Source: an uncultured Mycoplasma sp. (GTDB lineage Bacteria > Bacillota_I > Bacilli_A > Mycoplasmatales > Mycoplasmoidaceae). Taken from it: a stretch of DNA of 64,000 bases. Shown one piece after another: positions 46,577 through 56,970 of this stretch (position 1 is the first letter of the stretch; every line of letters begins with the position of its first letter). The notes below the pieces were generated by a model. It was not told where the DNA came from. It saw only the letters and a program-made list of their open reading frames with translations, and made no database searches. The stretch lies in NCBI GenBank assembly GCA_947648205.1, contig CANSNC010000002.1, positions 62,001 to 126,000 on the forward strand, written 5' to 3'. A program made the position numbers and the translations under genes.

Positions 46577-47023
46577 ATGTTAAAAATGCAACTACAAGAT
46601 AAAACAAATTTTATAACTGTAGATCAGAAAAAAATAATTAAAAAAATGCTAGATTACATTTTTAAATTTGAGTCTATGAAAGGTACTTATTTTTTTGAAT
46701 TAAATATTGTAGATGAGAAAGAAATACAAATAATAAATAGTAATTTTAGAAAAAAAAATTATGTAACTGATGTTATCACTTTTTCAATGTGAGATTCTAA
46801 TAGCTCAATAAAAACAGAACTGCTTGGCGAAATATTTTTATGTAAAGAAAAAGTTATTTCTCAAGCTAAAGAATATAATCATTCAGTTAACAGAGAATTA
46901 ATGTTTTTAATTAGTCATGGTATATTTCATTTGCTAGGATATGATCATCAAACTCCTGAAGATGAAAAAGAAATGATTAATAACCAATATAATGTATTAG
47001 AATATTTAAACATCGGTAGATAA
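46577..47023 (+). CDS. ybeY: Endoribonuclease YbeY
   Basis: 148-residue metal-dependent RNase for 16S rRNA 3'-end maturation and ribosome quality control. FRKKNYVTDVITFSM and the zinc motif SHGIFHLLGYDHQT (three His) identify it. UGA-Trp after FSM. It opens the ybeY-dgkA-era-recO run. Start chosen at the first ATG after GGATAGG. Confidence 0.95.
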
Positions 47024-47024
47024 A

Positions 47025-47417
47025 ATGTTAAGTCAAAATAAATTAGTTACTTTTTTTAGAAAATTTAAATATGCCTTTAAAGGTTTATATTTTTCAATTC
47101 GTGAGGAAAAATCATTAGTTGTTCACTTTATTGTTGCAGCAATAGTTTTAATACTAGCTGGAATTATAAATGAATATATGTCTATTATGGATTGAATAAT
47201 TTTAGTTATTTGTATTTTTTTAGTTATAGGAGTTGAATTAATAAATACAGCAATAGAAAATATTGCTGATATGATTTCTTTCAAATTTAACTATAATGCA
47301 AGGAAAATAAAAGATATTTCAGCAGCAGCAGCATTAACTTTTTCATTAATGGCTATCATTGTTGGTCTTTTAATTTTTATACCAAAATTAATAACAATTT
47401 TTAATACATTAAAATAA
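47025..47417 (+). CDS. dgkA: Diacylglycerol/undecaprenol kinase family protein
   Basis: 130 residues with three membrane helices and the DgkA motif ELINTAIENIADMIS carrying the catalytic Glu. An N-terminal amphipathic part (FRKFKYAFKGLYFSIREEKS) is family-typical. In Gram-positives this gene phosphorylates undecaprenol; a wall-less cell more likely uses diacylglycerol or another lipid alcohol (inference). Starts 1 nt after the ybeY stop. Confidence 0.92.
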
Positions 47418-47438
47418 ATTTGAAAAAAAGGATTCATA

Positions 47439-48329
47439 ATGAAAATAGGAAAAGTTTCAATTGTAGGAAAACCAAATGTTGGTAAATCAACATTAATAAA
47501 TCAAATTTTTAATAAAGAGGTTGTTATTGCAACAAGTAAACCTCAAACAACTAGAAATAGGATTGAATTATTATATGAAGAAGATGGTTATCAGATAATA
47601 TTTAATGATACACCAGGTTTTCATGAAGCTAAAAATAAATTAGATTTATTTTTAAATTCACAAGTAAAAAAAGCATTAAAAAATGTTGATATTATTCTTT
47701 TTGTTTTTGATGCAAAAAGGGAATTTGATCAAGAGGATTTAGATATATTAAATCAAATTAAAACATTTAAGCATGAAAAATTAATTATGATTATTAATAA
47801 ATGTGAAAATGAAGATGCATCAACAATTGAAAGTATCAAAGAAACATTAAAAAAAATTATTAAATTTGATAAGGAATTTTGTGTATCTGCTTTATATAAT
47901 CAAAATATAAATGTAGTACTAGAATATATTAAGGAAAATTTAATTGAATCAGAGCTTCCTTTGGTTTCTAATCCATCAGAGTTAGAACAACAAGAAAAAT
48001 TTATTATTGCTGAAATAATTAGGAAAGTGATTTTAAATCAATTTAAATATGAAGTTCCTCATTCTACTGCTGTTGTAGTTGATGAAATGAAATATTATAA
48101 AGAAAAAAATTTGTTAGATATTATGTTTTCTATAGTTGTTGAAAAAGAATCTCAAAAACCTATTTTAATTGGTAAGGGTGGAAATAGTATTAAAAATATT
48201 GGTGTTCTTGCAAGAAAGGAATTATCAAAGATTTATGATTGTAAGATATATTTGAAATCTTTTGTTAAAGTTAAGAAAAATTGACGTGATGACAACAATA
48301 TAATTAAAGAATTGGGATACAAGAAGTAA
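47439..48329 (+). CDS. era: GTPase Era
   Basis: 296-residue GTPase for 30S assembly. G1 GKPNVGKST (8-16), G3 DTPGF, G4 NKCE (canonical NKxD, Glu here), and the C-terminal KH domain with LIGKGGNSIKNIG. A UGA-Trp follows VKVKKN, and the protein ends ELGYKK. AAAGGAT before the ATG. The stop overlaps recO by 1 nt (TAATG). Confidence 0.96.
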
Positions 48330-49027
48330 TGTCTGAAATTATCACAAAAGGTTATTTAATTAATGTCATAGATTATGAATTGTTTGATCAAATTATTACA
48401 TTTATAAATGAATATGGAAATGTTTTTTCTTGTATAGCAATTGGCAGTAGAAAAATTAAATCTAAAAATGCAAGGCAATTAAAGTTTGGTGCATTATTAG
48501 AATTTGATTTTTTTATGAGCAGAAATATTGATAAGGTTGGTAGATTAAAAAAAGTTGTTGCCTTAGATAATACAAGTTTTTCATTTTCAACAAATAATGG
48601 ATTAATTGTTTTGAATCAATTGTTTTTTAAAGCAAAATGTTCAGGAAAAGATTTTTATAATATGTATTTGAATAATTTGGAATTACTAAAAAATAACAAT
48701 GATCAAAATAATGTGATAATAAAAATATTTTTTGAGTTTATGTTATTGTCAGGTATCAAATTAAAACTTAATGGTTGTTCTATTTGCAATAATAGAAAAA
48801 TTATAAATTTTGATGAAAAAGAAATGGGTTTTGTTTGCATAGATCATAATACAAGTCAACTTAATATTTCTCCAAATGTTCTTCAAATACTATATGCAAT
48901 TCATAAAAATAAACTATCTTTATTAGATGGATATAGCTATAATGATAAATTTTTGGTTATAAAATTTTTAATGTATTTAATTAACTCTTATATAGGAATA
49001 AATTTATATTCTTTATTATTATATTAA
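48329..49027 (+). CDS. recO: DNA repair protein RecO
   Basis: 232 residues: N-terminal OB fold (ITKGYLINVIDYELFDQIITF, IAIGSRKIKSK) and a helical domain with zinc ligands CSICNN...GFVCIDH. It anneals DNA and loads RecA with RecR. Coupled to era by the TAATG overlap. Confidence 0.92.
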   Translation: MSEIITKGYLINVIDYELFDQIITFINEYGNVFSCIAIGSRKIKSKNARQLKFGALLEFDFFMSRNIDKVGRLKKVVALDNTSFSFSTNNGLIVLNQLFFKAKCSGKDFYNMYLNNLELLKNNNDQNNVIIKIFFEFMLLSGIKLKLNGCSICNNRKIINFDEKEMGFVCIDHNTSQLNISPNVLQILYAIHKNKLSLLDGYSYNDKFLVIKFLMYLINSYIGINLYSLLLY

Positions 49028-49061
49028 TTTTATAATATTTAATAGTTAAAAAGGATAATGT

Positions 49062-50438
49062 ATGAAAGAAAAAATATCACAAGAAATTATAGTTAATCAT
49101 TTAAAAAACTATGGATTTGTTTTTCAAAATTCAGAAATATATGGAGGGTTAGCTAATGCATGAGATTTTGGTCCTCTAGGAGCAATAATTAAAAATTTAC
49201 TAAAAAATATTTGAATTAATTATTTTGTTACTTCAACTAAAAATATGTTTTTAATTGATACAAATATTATTTTAAATTCTTCTGTCTGGGATGCTTCAGG
49301 TCATATTAATAATTTTAGTGATCCTTTAATTGACTGTAAAAAATGTAAAAATCGATTTAGAGCTGATAAGTTGATTGATGAATTCACAAATGAAAAAATA
49401 ACAGAGCAAACAGATACATCAATTTTAGAAAAGATTATTGATAATAATAAAATTAAGTGTCCTAATTGTAAAAATATTGATTGAACAAATATTAGAAAAT
49501 TTAATCTTATGTTTGAAACATCGATTGGAGTAGTAGATAATAATAAAAATATAGTTTATTTAAGACCAGAAACTGCTCAAGGGATTTTTATTAATTTTAA
49601 AAATATTCAAAGAACAACAAGAGCTAAAATACCTTTTGGTGTAGCTCAAATTGGAAAATCATTTAGAAATGAAATAACCCCATCAAATTTTATCTTTAGA
49701 ACAAGAGAATTTGAACAAATGGAAATTGAACATTTTGTTGAAGAAAGTCAAGAAAATATGTTTTTTGATTATTATATAAACAAAATTCAAAAATTTTTAT
49801 TTGATGTTTTAAAATTGAAAAAAGAAAATATATCAATTGAAAATTATAGCAAAGATGAGATAGCACATTATTCTAAAAAAACCATTGATTTTTTTTATGA
49901 TTTTCCACATGGAAAATCTGAACTTTGAGGATTGGCAAATAGAGGTTCATATGATTTAATGCAACATGAATCATTTTCTAAAAAGGATATGCACTATTTA
50001 GATTCTAATAATAATAAATTTATTCCAAGTGTAATAGAACCTTCAGTAGGTTTAGAAAGATTATTATATGCAATACTTATTGATGCTTATTATGAAGAAC
50101 AAGTAAATAATGAAACAAGAGTAGTTATGCGTTTAGATGAAAAATTAGCACCTTATAAAATTGCTGTATTACCACTAACAAATAAATTAGAAGATTTTGC
50201 ATCAAAAATATATCAATCTATTTTAAATAAAGGTGTTTCTTGTACATATGACACTTCAGGTTCTATTGGAAAAAGATATAGAAGGCAAGATGCAATTGGT
50301 ACACCTTATTGTTTGACTGTAGACTTTGATAGTCAAAAAGATATGAGTGTAACAATTAGAAATAGAGATAGTATGGAGCAAGTAAGAGTTAATATAAAAG
50401 ATATTAATTTACTTAATTTATCAAAATTATTTAAATAA
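49062..50438 (+). CDS. glyS: Glycyl-tRNA synthetase (alpha2, class II)
   Basis: 458-residue homodimeric-type GlyRS. [22 protein letters not shown] near the start (Trp by UGA), zinc-type Cys pairs (CKKC, CPNC), motif 2 YLRPETAQGIF and FRNEITP, motif 3 IEPSVGLERLLYA, and the C-terminal anticodon-binding domain (YKIAVLPLTNK, GKRYRRQDAIGTPYCLTVD). AAAGGA before ATG. No T-box leader fits the 34-bp gap. Confidence 0.97.
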
Positions 50439-50452
50439 AAAAAGGATTAGTT

Positions 50453-52420
50453 ATGGATGATAGTAAGCAACAAAGTAGTTATGCTATACAAGATTTATTA
50501 AACAATATAGATATAGTAAGTGTAATAAAGAATTATATTAATTTAAGTAAAAAAGGGCAAAATTACTGAGGCTTATGTCCCTTTCATGGAGATAAAAATC
50601 CATCATTATCTGTAAATTCTAATAAAAAGGTTTTTAAATGCTTTGTTTGTGGTGAGTCGGGAAATGCAATTAAATTTGTTCAAAAATTTAAGAAAATTAA
50701 TTTTTACCAAGCAATTAAAGAAATTGTTGAAATAACGAATTACAAAACAAATGTAATTGATAAATTTTTAAATAGTAAGATCAACTCAAATGAAATAAAA
50801 ATGTATGATATGAATAATCAAGCATGTTTTATATATCATAGAACATTATTTAATTCTTCTAATGCTGATAAATTAAAATATTTATTATCTAGAAATTTAA
50901 CACAAGATTTAATTAATGAATATAAAATTGGATATGCTCCAAATTCTAGTGATAAAAAATATTTGTTTTCAATATTAACTAATGAAGATAATATAATGGG
51001 AGAAGATCGTGATGCATCTTTAGTTTGATCACCAATACAATTAGTTAATAATGGTCTTGCTAATTTAAATGATAATAATGAATATTCTGATTTTTTTTGA
51101 AATAGAATAATAATCCCAATTTTTGATGAACATAATAATGTTATTGGCTTTTCAGGAAGAGCATTAAATAATGATGAAAAGATAAAATATATTAATACAA
51201 AAACAACAGAAATTTTTAAAAAAGAAAATGTACTTTTTAATTTTAATAATTTTGATAAGTCTATTTATGAAGAAATTTTTGTTGTGGAAGGATATATGGA
51301 TGTTTTTGCTTTTAGAAGAATGGGTATTAAAAATGTAGTTGCATCAATGGGAACATCATTCACATCAAACCAAATTAATTTGATTAAAAAGTACAAAAAT
51401 ATTAATTCAATTATTATTTGTTTTGATAATGATGATGCAGGATTTAAAGCTACAATTGAATTGGCTCAAAAATTATATAATCATAATATTAAAGTTTTTG
51501 TTGTTGCTCCATATGATAAATCATACAAAGACATAGATGAGTTATTAAAAAGTAATGATAAAAATACAGTATTAGAAGTAATAAATAATCAAATATCATT
51601 TATTTCATATCTATGTATAAAAATGTTAAGTGATAAATCTTTAACAAACAAAGAAATTGTTTTAAGAACAAAAAAGATATTGGATAATGTTATTTCTTAT
51701 TCATATGATGAGTTAACTTTAGATAATGATTTATTATTATTGTCTAGGTTTTCTTCTATAAGTGTTGATGCATTAAAGCAATATATTAAAAAAGAACTTG
51801 ATAAGAATAAAGAACAAATTGATTTAAATAAAAAAAATATTAACAATTATTTTTCATTTCCAATTGACTACAATATACCAAGATTAAATATTAAAACTAA
51901 GCCTTTAAAAGAAATTTTAAATGAAGAAAAGAGCTTTGAAATGAAAGAAAAAGATTTATTTAAAATTGTTGCTATAAATACATATATTGCAGAATTGTTT
52001 GTAAAAAATATTTATCATTCTTATTTTCAGTCAGATATAAAATTGAAACAAGTTTTTACAGAACTTATATATTTTGCAAAAATACTAATAGATAATTCTA
52101 TTGATGTTAATCCTGAAAATTTATTGAGTATTATTAAATTAAAAGAGGATGAATTTGATAAACCTCTTAATGAGTTGGTAGATTTTATTAAATCTGTTAT
52201 TGCTTATTATAATAAATATCCAATTAATAATAAAAGTATAATTTACCAAGGCGTGTCACTAATTCTTGATTTGGTTATGAAAATTCAACAAGAAATTCAA
52301 AAAACAGTTATTAGAGAAAATTGTGAAAATGTTTATGATGAATATAGAAATATTAGCAATCAATATGATAAAAAAATTAAAGAATTATTAAGTATAAAAA
52401 ATAATTTACAAAAAGGATAA
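50453..52420 (+). CDS. dnaG: DNA primase
   Basis: 655-residue primase making RNA primers. CHC2-type zinc finger CPFHGDK...CFVCGESG (about 42-69), RNA-polymerase basic core, Toprim motifs VVEGYMDVFA and CFDNDDAGFKA, and a helical C-terminal helicase-binding region. UGA-Trp at several places (for example NYWGLC). It follows glyS by 14 nt, a common Mollicute pair. Confidence 0.96.
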
Positions 52421-52425
52421 TAATT

Positions 52426-53289
52426 ATGAATATTGGATGAATTGGAACAGGTGTAATGGGTAAAAATATGTTAATGCATTTAAAGAATGCTGGACATATT
52501 ATTTATATTTATAATAGAACAATATCAAAGGCATTATCTCTTGAACAAGAAAATATTATTGTGTGTAATACTATTGAAGAATTGGTAAAGTCTTCAAATA
52601 TTATTTTTACAATGGTTGGTTATCCAAAGGATGTACAAGAAATTTATTTAGATAAAAGCGGAATAATTAATTATGTTCATAATAATTTATTTTGTTGTGT
52701 TGATATGACAACATCTAGTCCTAATTTAGCTATTGAAATAGGGAAGGCTTTAAAATTAAAAAATGTTGAATTTTTTGATGCACCTGTAAGTGGTGGTGAA
52801 ATTGGATCAATTAATAAAACTTTATCAATAATGGTTGGAGGCAATTATAATTATTTTTTAAAAATAAAAGATTTATTAGAATGCATGGGAAATAATGTAA
52901 ATTATGTAGGAAATTTAGGAAATGGAATGCATACAAAAATGGCTAATCAAATAGCAATTGCTGGATCAATAGCATCAACTTGTGAAGCATTGTACTATTG
53001 TTACTTAAACAAACTAAATCCCAAAACTGTTTTAAAATCAATATCTTCAGGTGCAGCATCAAGCTGACAATTAATTAATAATGGTAATAACATTATTAAC
53101 AATAATTATCATCCAGGATTTTATATTAAGCATTTTATTAAAGATATGGAAATTGCAATTGAAAATAATAAAGATGCTTTGGAAATAACTAAAAGAGTTT
53201 TATCAATGTATAAAAAACTAGCATCTATTGGTTTTGAAAATTATGGAACACAAGCATTAATATACTATTATATTCAAAATGTTAAATAA
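52426..53289 (+). CDS. 3-hydroxyisobutyrate/beta-hydroxyacid dehydrogenase family oxidoreductase
   Basis: 287 residues. NAD(P)-binding GWIGTGVMGKNM at the N-terminus, substrate loop DAPVSGGEIGS, catalytic Lys in GNGMHTKMANQI, and the C-terminal helical domain FYIKHFIKDMEIAIE. Members reduce or oxidise small beta-hydroxyacids (3-hydroxyisobutyrate, tartronate semialdehyde, succinic semialdehyde). Substrate cannot be assigned. It is 5 nt after dnaG, where many Mollicutes carry the primary sigma factor gene. Confidence 0.88.
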
Positions 53290-53332
53290 AATTAACTATT
53301 AAAATTACTATATTATATTTAAAAAGTTATAT

Positions 53333-53338
53333 TATAAT
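53333..53338 (+). promoter_or_regulatory. Candidate -10 box of the rpmE unit
   Basis: TATAAT 30 nt before rpmE, with TTAGGGAG as ribosome binding site; no clear -35 box. Confidence 0.4.
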
Positions 53339-53367
53339 TATAAAGTTGAAATTTAGGGAGTTTATTT

Positions 53368-53658
53368 ATGAAAAAGGATATTCATTCAAATAATCAATTT
53401 GTAACTTTTGTTTGTGCTTCATGTGGTAGTAAATTTGAAATTAAATCTACTTTAAAAAATAAGGAACAAACAATTGATATTTGTAGTTCATGTCATCCAT
53501 TTTATTCTGGTACAAATACTGGACAACAAGTAAAGGGAAGAGCTGAACAATTTAATAAAAAACTTGTTTCTGATAGAAAAGTGGAAACAAAATCTACTAA
53601 AAAAGAAGAAGTTAAAAAACAAAATAAAAAAATTGTTAAATCCCTAGATAGTTTATAA
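53368..53658 (+). CDS. rpmE: 50S ribosomal protein L31
   Basis: 96 residues. The zinc-type L31 pattern is visible: FVTFVCASCGSKFEIKST, then IDICSSCHPFYSGTNT with paired CxxC, and a VKGRAEQFNKK end of the core. A lysine-rich 25-residue tail extends beyond the usual length of about 70. Followed by a terminator and prfA, the common rpmE-prfA order. Confidence 0.95.
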   Translation: MKKDIHSNNQFVTFVCASCGSKFEIKSTLKNKEQTIDICSSCHPFYSGTNTGQQVKGRAEQFNKKLVSDRKVETKSTKKEEVKKQNKKIVKSLDSL

Positions 53659-53675
53659 TGTGATCTTATTTTTAA

Positions 53676-53717
53676 AAAAGTAGTAAAACTTTAATTTGTT
53701 TTACTACTTTTATTTTT
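53676..53717 (+). terminator. Intrinsic terminator after rpmE
   Basis: Perfect 14-bp stem AAAAGTAGTAAAAC / GTTTTACTACTTTT (53676-53689, 53698-53711) with T-rich trailer. Confidence 0.85.
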
Positions 53718-53741
53718 ATATATTTTAAGGAGATTTTAATT

Positions 53742-54821
53742 ATGATTTATAATAAAAAACTTTTTGATTCATTAACAAAAGTAGATGAAAAATTTTTGGA
53801 ATTAAATAAAGAATTAGAAAACATTGGAAATAATGTTAGTAGAATGAAAGAAATAAATAAATCTCTTAAACTTTTAAATCCTATTGTGGAGAAATTTTCT
53901 GAATTTAAAAAAATACTATCTAATTTAGAATCTGCTGAACAAATATTAGCTAATGAAAAAGATAAAGAATTATTAGAATTAGCAGAAATTGAAATAGGAG
54001 AATATAAACCAAAAATTGAAGTTTTTGAGAATGAACTAAAAAGATTATTATTACCTAAAGATGAAAATGATGACAAGAATGTTATTGTAGAAATGAGACC
54101 AGCTGCAGGTGGTGATGAATCATCAATATTTGTTGGCGATCTTTTTGGAGCATATAAAAGATATGCTGATTCACAGGGTTGAAAAATTAAAACACTAGAA
54201 ATAGTTGAAACATCTCATGGGTACAATTTTATTTCATTTATGATTTCTGGGGAAGATGTTTATTCAAAAATGAAATTTGAATCTGGGGTTCATAGAGTTC
54301 AACGTGTTCCAGAAACAGAAGCTAAAGGAAGAGTGCATACATCAACTATTACAGTTGCTGTTTTACCAGAAGTAGAAGATATTGAAATAGTAATAAATCC
54401 ATCTGATTTAAGAGTTGATACATATAGAGCTGGTGGTGCTGGTGGTCAACATGTTAATAGGACAGAGTCTGCTGTAAGAATCACTCACCTACCAACAGGA
54501 ATTGTAGCATCTTGTCAAGAAGGAAAATCTCAAATAGAGAATAGAGAGACTGCAATGAAAATGCTAAAGTCAAAATTATGAGAACGTGCTGAAAATGAAA
54601 AGAATAGCAATTTATCATCTTTAAGAAAAGATCAAGTTGGTACAGGTGAAAGAGCTGAAAAAATAAGAACTTATAACTATCCCCAAAATAGAGTTACAGA
54701 TCATAGAATTAATTTAACTTTGAATAAACTTGAAATGATTATGTTAGGTGACTTAGATGAAATAATAAATTCATTAATTGCAAATGATGAAGCATTAAAA
54801 ATGGCTGAGGCTAATATATAA
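53742..54821 (+). CDS. prfA: Peptide chain release factor 1
   Basis: 359-residue RF1 reading UAA and [35 protein letters not shown], the GGQ catalytic motif in [18 protein letters not shown] (about 235) and [15 protein letters not shown]. Presence of RF1 and use of UGA for Trp agree with loss of RF2 in Mollicutes. AAGGAG before the ATG. prmC, which methylates the GGQ glutamine, follows directly. Confidence 0.97.
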
Positions 54822-54823
54822 CT

Positions 54824-55657
54824 ATGATATTTAAAGATTTAACATGTAAATTTTATAAAAAAGATGATTTATTAAATAATAAATTAGTAGATTCTATTAT
54901 ATTTTTTTTATCTAAAATTTCTCAGGATAAATCTAGTTTAATTGCAAATCAAAATTATGAAATAGATTTTGATATAAATGATTTTTTGTATTATTATAAA
55001 CAAGTGTTTATCAAACAAATTCCTATCGAATATATTATTAAAAAAATAAAATTTTTAGGTGTTATCTATAATATAGATTATGGAGTTTTTATTCCTAGAA
55101 ATGATACAGAATTTATAGTTGATTGAATTCTTGAATCTAATTTTATTAATGATGCAAATAGTGTGTTAGATTTGTGTACAGGAAGTGGAGTTATTGCTAA
55201 TACTATTAAATATTATAAAAAAGATTTAAATGTTTATGGGATTGATAGTTCTTTTGCAGCAATTGAGTTAGCTAAAGATAATGCAAAATTATATGATTTA
55301 GATACAAAATTTTATTTAAAAAATATTTTTTCTTTAAAGCAAGATTTTCTTTACAATTTTGATTTAATAGTTTGTAATCCGCCATATATTGATAAAAATC
55401 ATCCTTTGGATATTTCTGTTAAAAAATATGAACCTAAAAAAGCCTTATTTGCAAAAGATCAAGGACTTGAGTATTACAAACGTTTTATATTTGAAATATA
55501 TCCTAAATTAAGAAAAAGTAATGTAAAAATTATTTTTGAAATAGGATATGATCAAAAAGAAAAACTTGAAGATTTTTTAAAAAATAATAATATTAGTAAT
55601 TTCTTTTTTTTGAAAGACTTGAGTGGGCATTATAGAATTTTAGTGATTGATAAATAA
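54824..55657 (+). CDS. prmC: Release factor glutamine methyltransferase PrmC
   Basis: 277 residues. SAM-binding VLDLCTGSGVIANTI (about 113-127), acidic SAM contact GIDSSFAAIELAK, and the NPPYI catalytic motif (about 187) for methylating the GGQ glutamine of RF1. The N-terminal helical domain is short and diverged. UGA-Trp at residue 101. Gap to prfA 2 nt. Confidence 0.95.
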
Positions 55658-55670
55658 TATTGGAAGTAAT

Positions 55671-56207
55671 ATGGTTGTTTATAATAATAATGATATTGAT
55701 GCAATTGTTTTTGAAATTAAAAATAACAAAGCATTAATTGCTCCTACAGATACAATACCAGGTATTTTAGCTAAAAATAAGAATACAATTTATAGATTGA
55801 AAAAAAGAAATAGGAATAAAAAAATTATTTTATTTGTGTGTTCATGAAAACACATTAAAGATTTAAATAACAATTTTATAAAATTAGCTAGACATTTTTG
55901 ACCAGGCAATTTAACAATTGTTAAAAATGGAATTTCATATCGTGTTCCAAGAGATAAATTCTTACTAGAAATAATTTCAAGAACAGGCCCATTATATTGT
56001 TCTAGTGCCAATTTAAGTGGTTATAATGTAATTAAGAATTATCAAGAAGCATATGACATGTTTGGAATATTTGGCACAGAAGTGATTTATTTAGATGGTA
56101 ATTATTGTGTTAACAAACCATCAACTGTTTATGATATTGATAAAGATAGAATTTTAAGAGAAGGAGAAATAACACATGAACAAATCAGAAACATTATCCA
56201 AAATTAA
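55671..56207 (+). CDS. tsaC: L-threonylcarbamoyladenylate synthase (TsaC/Sua5/YrdC)
   Basis: 178 residues, the minimal YrdC domain making the precursor for t6A37 of tRNA. ALIAPTDTIPGILA, YRLKKRNRNKKIILFV, WPGNLTIV with Trp by UGA, YRVPRD, and GPLYCSSANLSGY match the family. GGAAG before ATG 55671; an in-frame ATG at 55647 would overlap prmC and lacks a ribosome binding site. Its 3' end overlaps rpiB by 32 nt. Confidence 0.93.
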
Positions 56208-56643
56208 TGTCTATATTGGTAGTGATCATGCAGGATATGATATGAAACAAAAAATTATTTCTGATCCAAGGTTAAGTTTTATTAATTTTATAGATGTTGG
56301 AACAAATTCAAATGATTCTGTTGATTATCCAGATTATGCTGAAATACTTGCAAATAATGTATTAAAAAATAATGGATATGGTGTAGCAATTTGTGGAACT
56401 GGAATTGGAATAAGTATTGCATTAAATAAAATGAAAGGAATTTATACAGCTGTTATTAATGATCCAGAAATTGCAAAGCTTGCAAGAGAACATAATAATT
56501 TAAATGTTGTATCTTTATCTGGAAGATTTAGTACAGTAGACAACAACATAAAAATTATTGAGAGTTTTTTTAAAGAAAACTTTTCAAATGATCCAAGACA
56601 TTTAAAAAGACTTAATAAAATAAAAGATATAGAAAAAAAATAA
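56176..56643 (+). CDS. rpiB: Ribose-5-phosphate isomerase B
   Basis: 155 residues of the RpiB/LacAB family interconverting ribulose-5-P and ribose-5-P. YIGSDHAGYDMKQ at the start, VDYPDYAE, the catalytic ICGTGIGISIALNK with Cys, and EHNNLNVVSLSGR. ATG is placed by AAGGAGAAATAACAC, so it overlaps tsaC by 32 nt. Confidence 0.95.
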   Translation: MNKSETLSKINVYIGSDHAGYDMKQKIISDPRLSFINFIDVGTNSNDSVDYPDYAEILANNVLKNNGYGVAICGTGIGISIALNKMKGIYTAVINDPEIAKLAREHNNLNVVSLSGRFSTVDNNIKIIESFFKENFSNDPRHLKRLNKIKDIEKK

Positions 56644-56690
56644 AAAAGTGTATTATGTATTCTTAGGTTTCATAATGCACTTTTTTTATA
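56642..56690 (+). terminator. Intrinsic terminator after rpiB
   Basis: AAAAAAGTGTATTATG (56642-56657) against CATAATGCACTTTTTTT (56671-56687), one mismatch, ending in a T-run. Confidence 0.85.
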
Positions 56691-56883
56691 ACTTAATAAA
56701 TAAAAATTGTAATCATAGTGTCTTAAATTGAATATTTAATATAATTTTATTTATATTAAATTGATTTATTTTTTAATTTAATAATTTCCTTTTAGATTCA
56801 TAAATTTATTAATTATTTGAATTACAAAAACTATTTTAATATATAATAAAAATAGTGTTTTAGATGAGTAATAATTGTTTGTT
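56691..56883. other. Upstream region of the AAA operon
   Basis: 193 bp of A/T-rich sequence with the candidate promoter at 56817-56847. No RNA gene or longer reading frame is visible. Confidence 0.45.
56817..56847 (+). promoter_or_regulatory. Candidate promoter of the phase-variable AAA operon
   Basis: TTGAAT (56817-56822), 19-nt spacer, TATAAT (56842-56847). The transcript would start about 30 nt before ATG 56884. Confidence 0.45.
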
Positions 56884-56970
56884 ATGGATATAAAATATTT
56901 AAAATCAGATTTGAAAAACAAAAAACTTTCAATTGTTAATCAATATATATATATATATATATATATATAA
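56884..56970 (+). CDS. 28-codon leader frame ending in the TA tract
   Basis: ATG 56884 opens a lysine-rich leader (MDIKYLKSDLKNKKLSIVNQ), then Tyr-Ile repeats encoded by the TA tract, and a TAA at 56968-56970 overlapping the next ATG (TAATG). Loss of one TA unit, or gain of two, removes this stop and fuses the leader to the AAA ATPase frame at its Met. In the present length it may instead couple translation by the TAATG overlap. Whether it is translated is unproven; its ribosome binding site is weak. Confidence 0.5.
   Translation: MDIKYLKSDLKNKKLSIVNQYIYIYIYI
56943..56969 (+). repeat. (TA)13 dinucleotide tract at a translation start
   Basis: Uninterrupted alternating A/T from 56943 to 56969 (13 TA units from 56944), the only such tract I found in the window. 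It lies inside the leader frame directly before the AAA ATPase ATG. Slipped-strand change by 2 nt alters which frame joins the leader to the ATPase. Confidence 0.9.
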
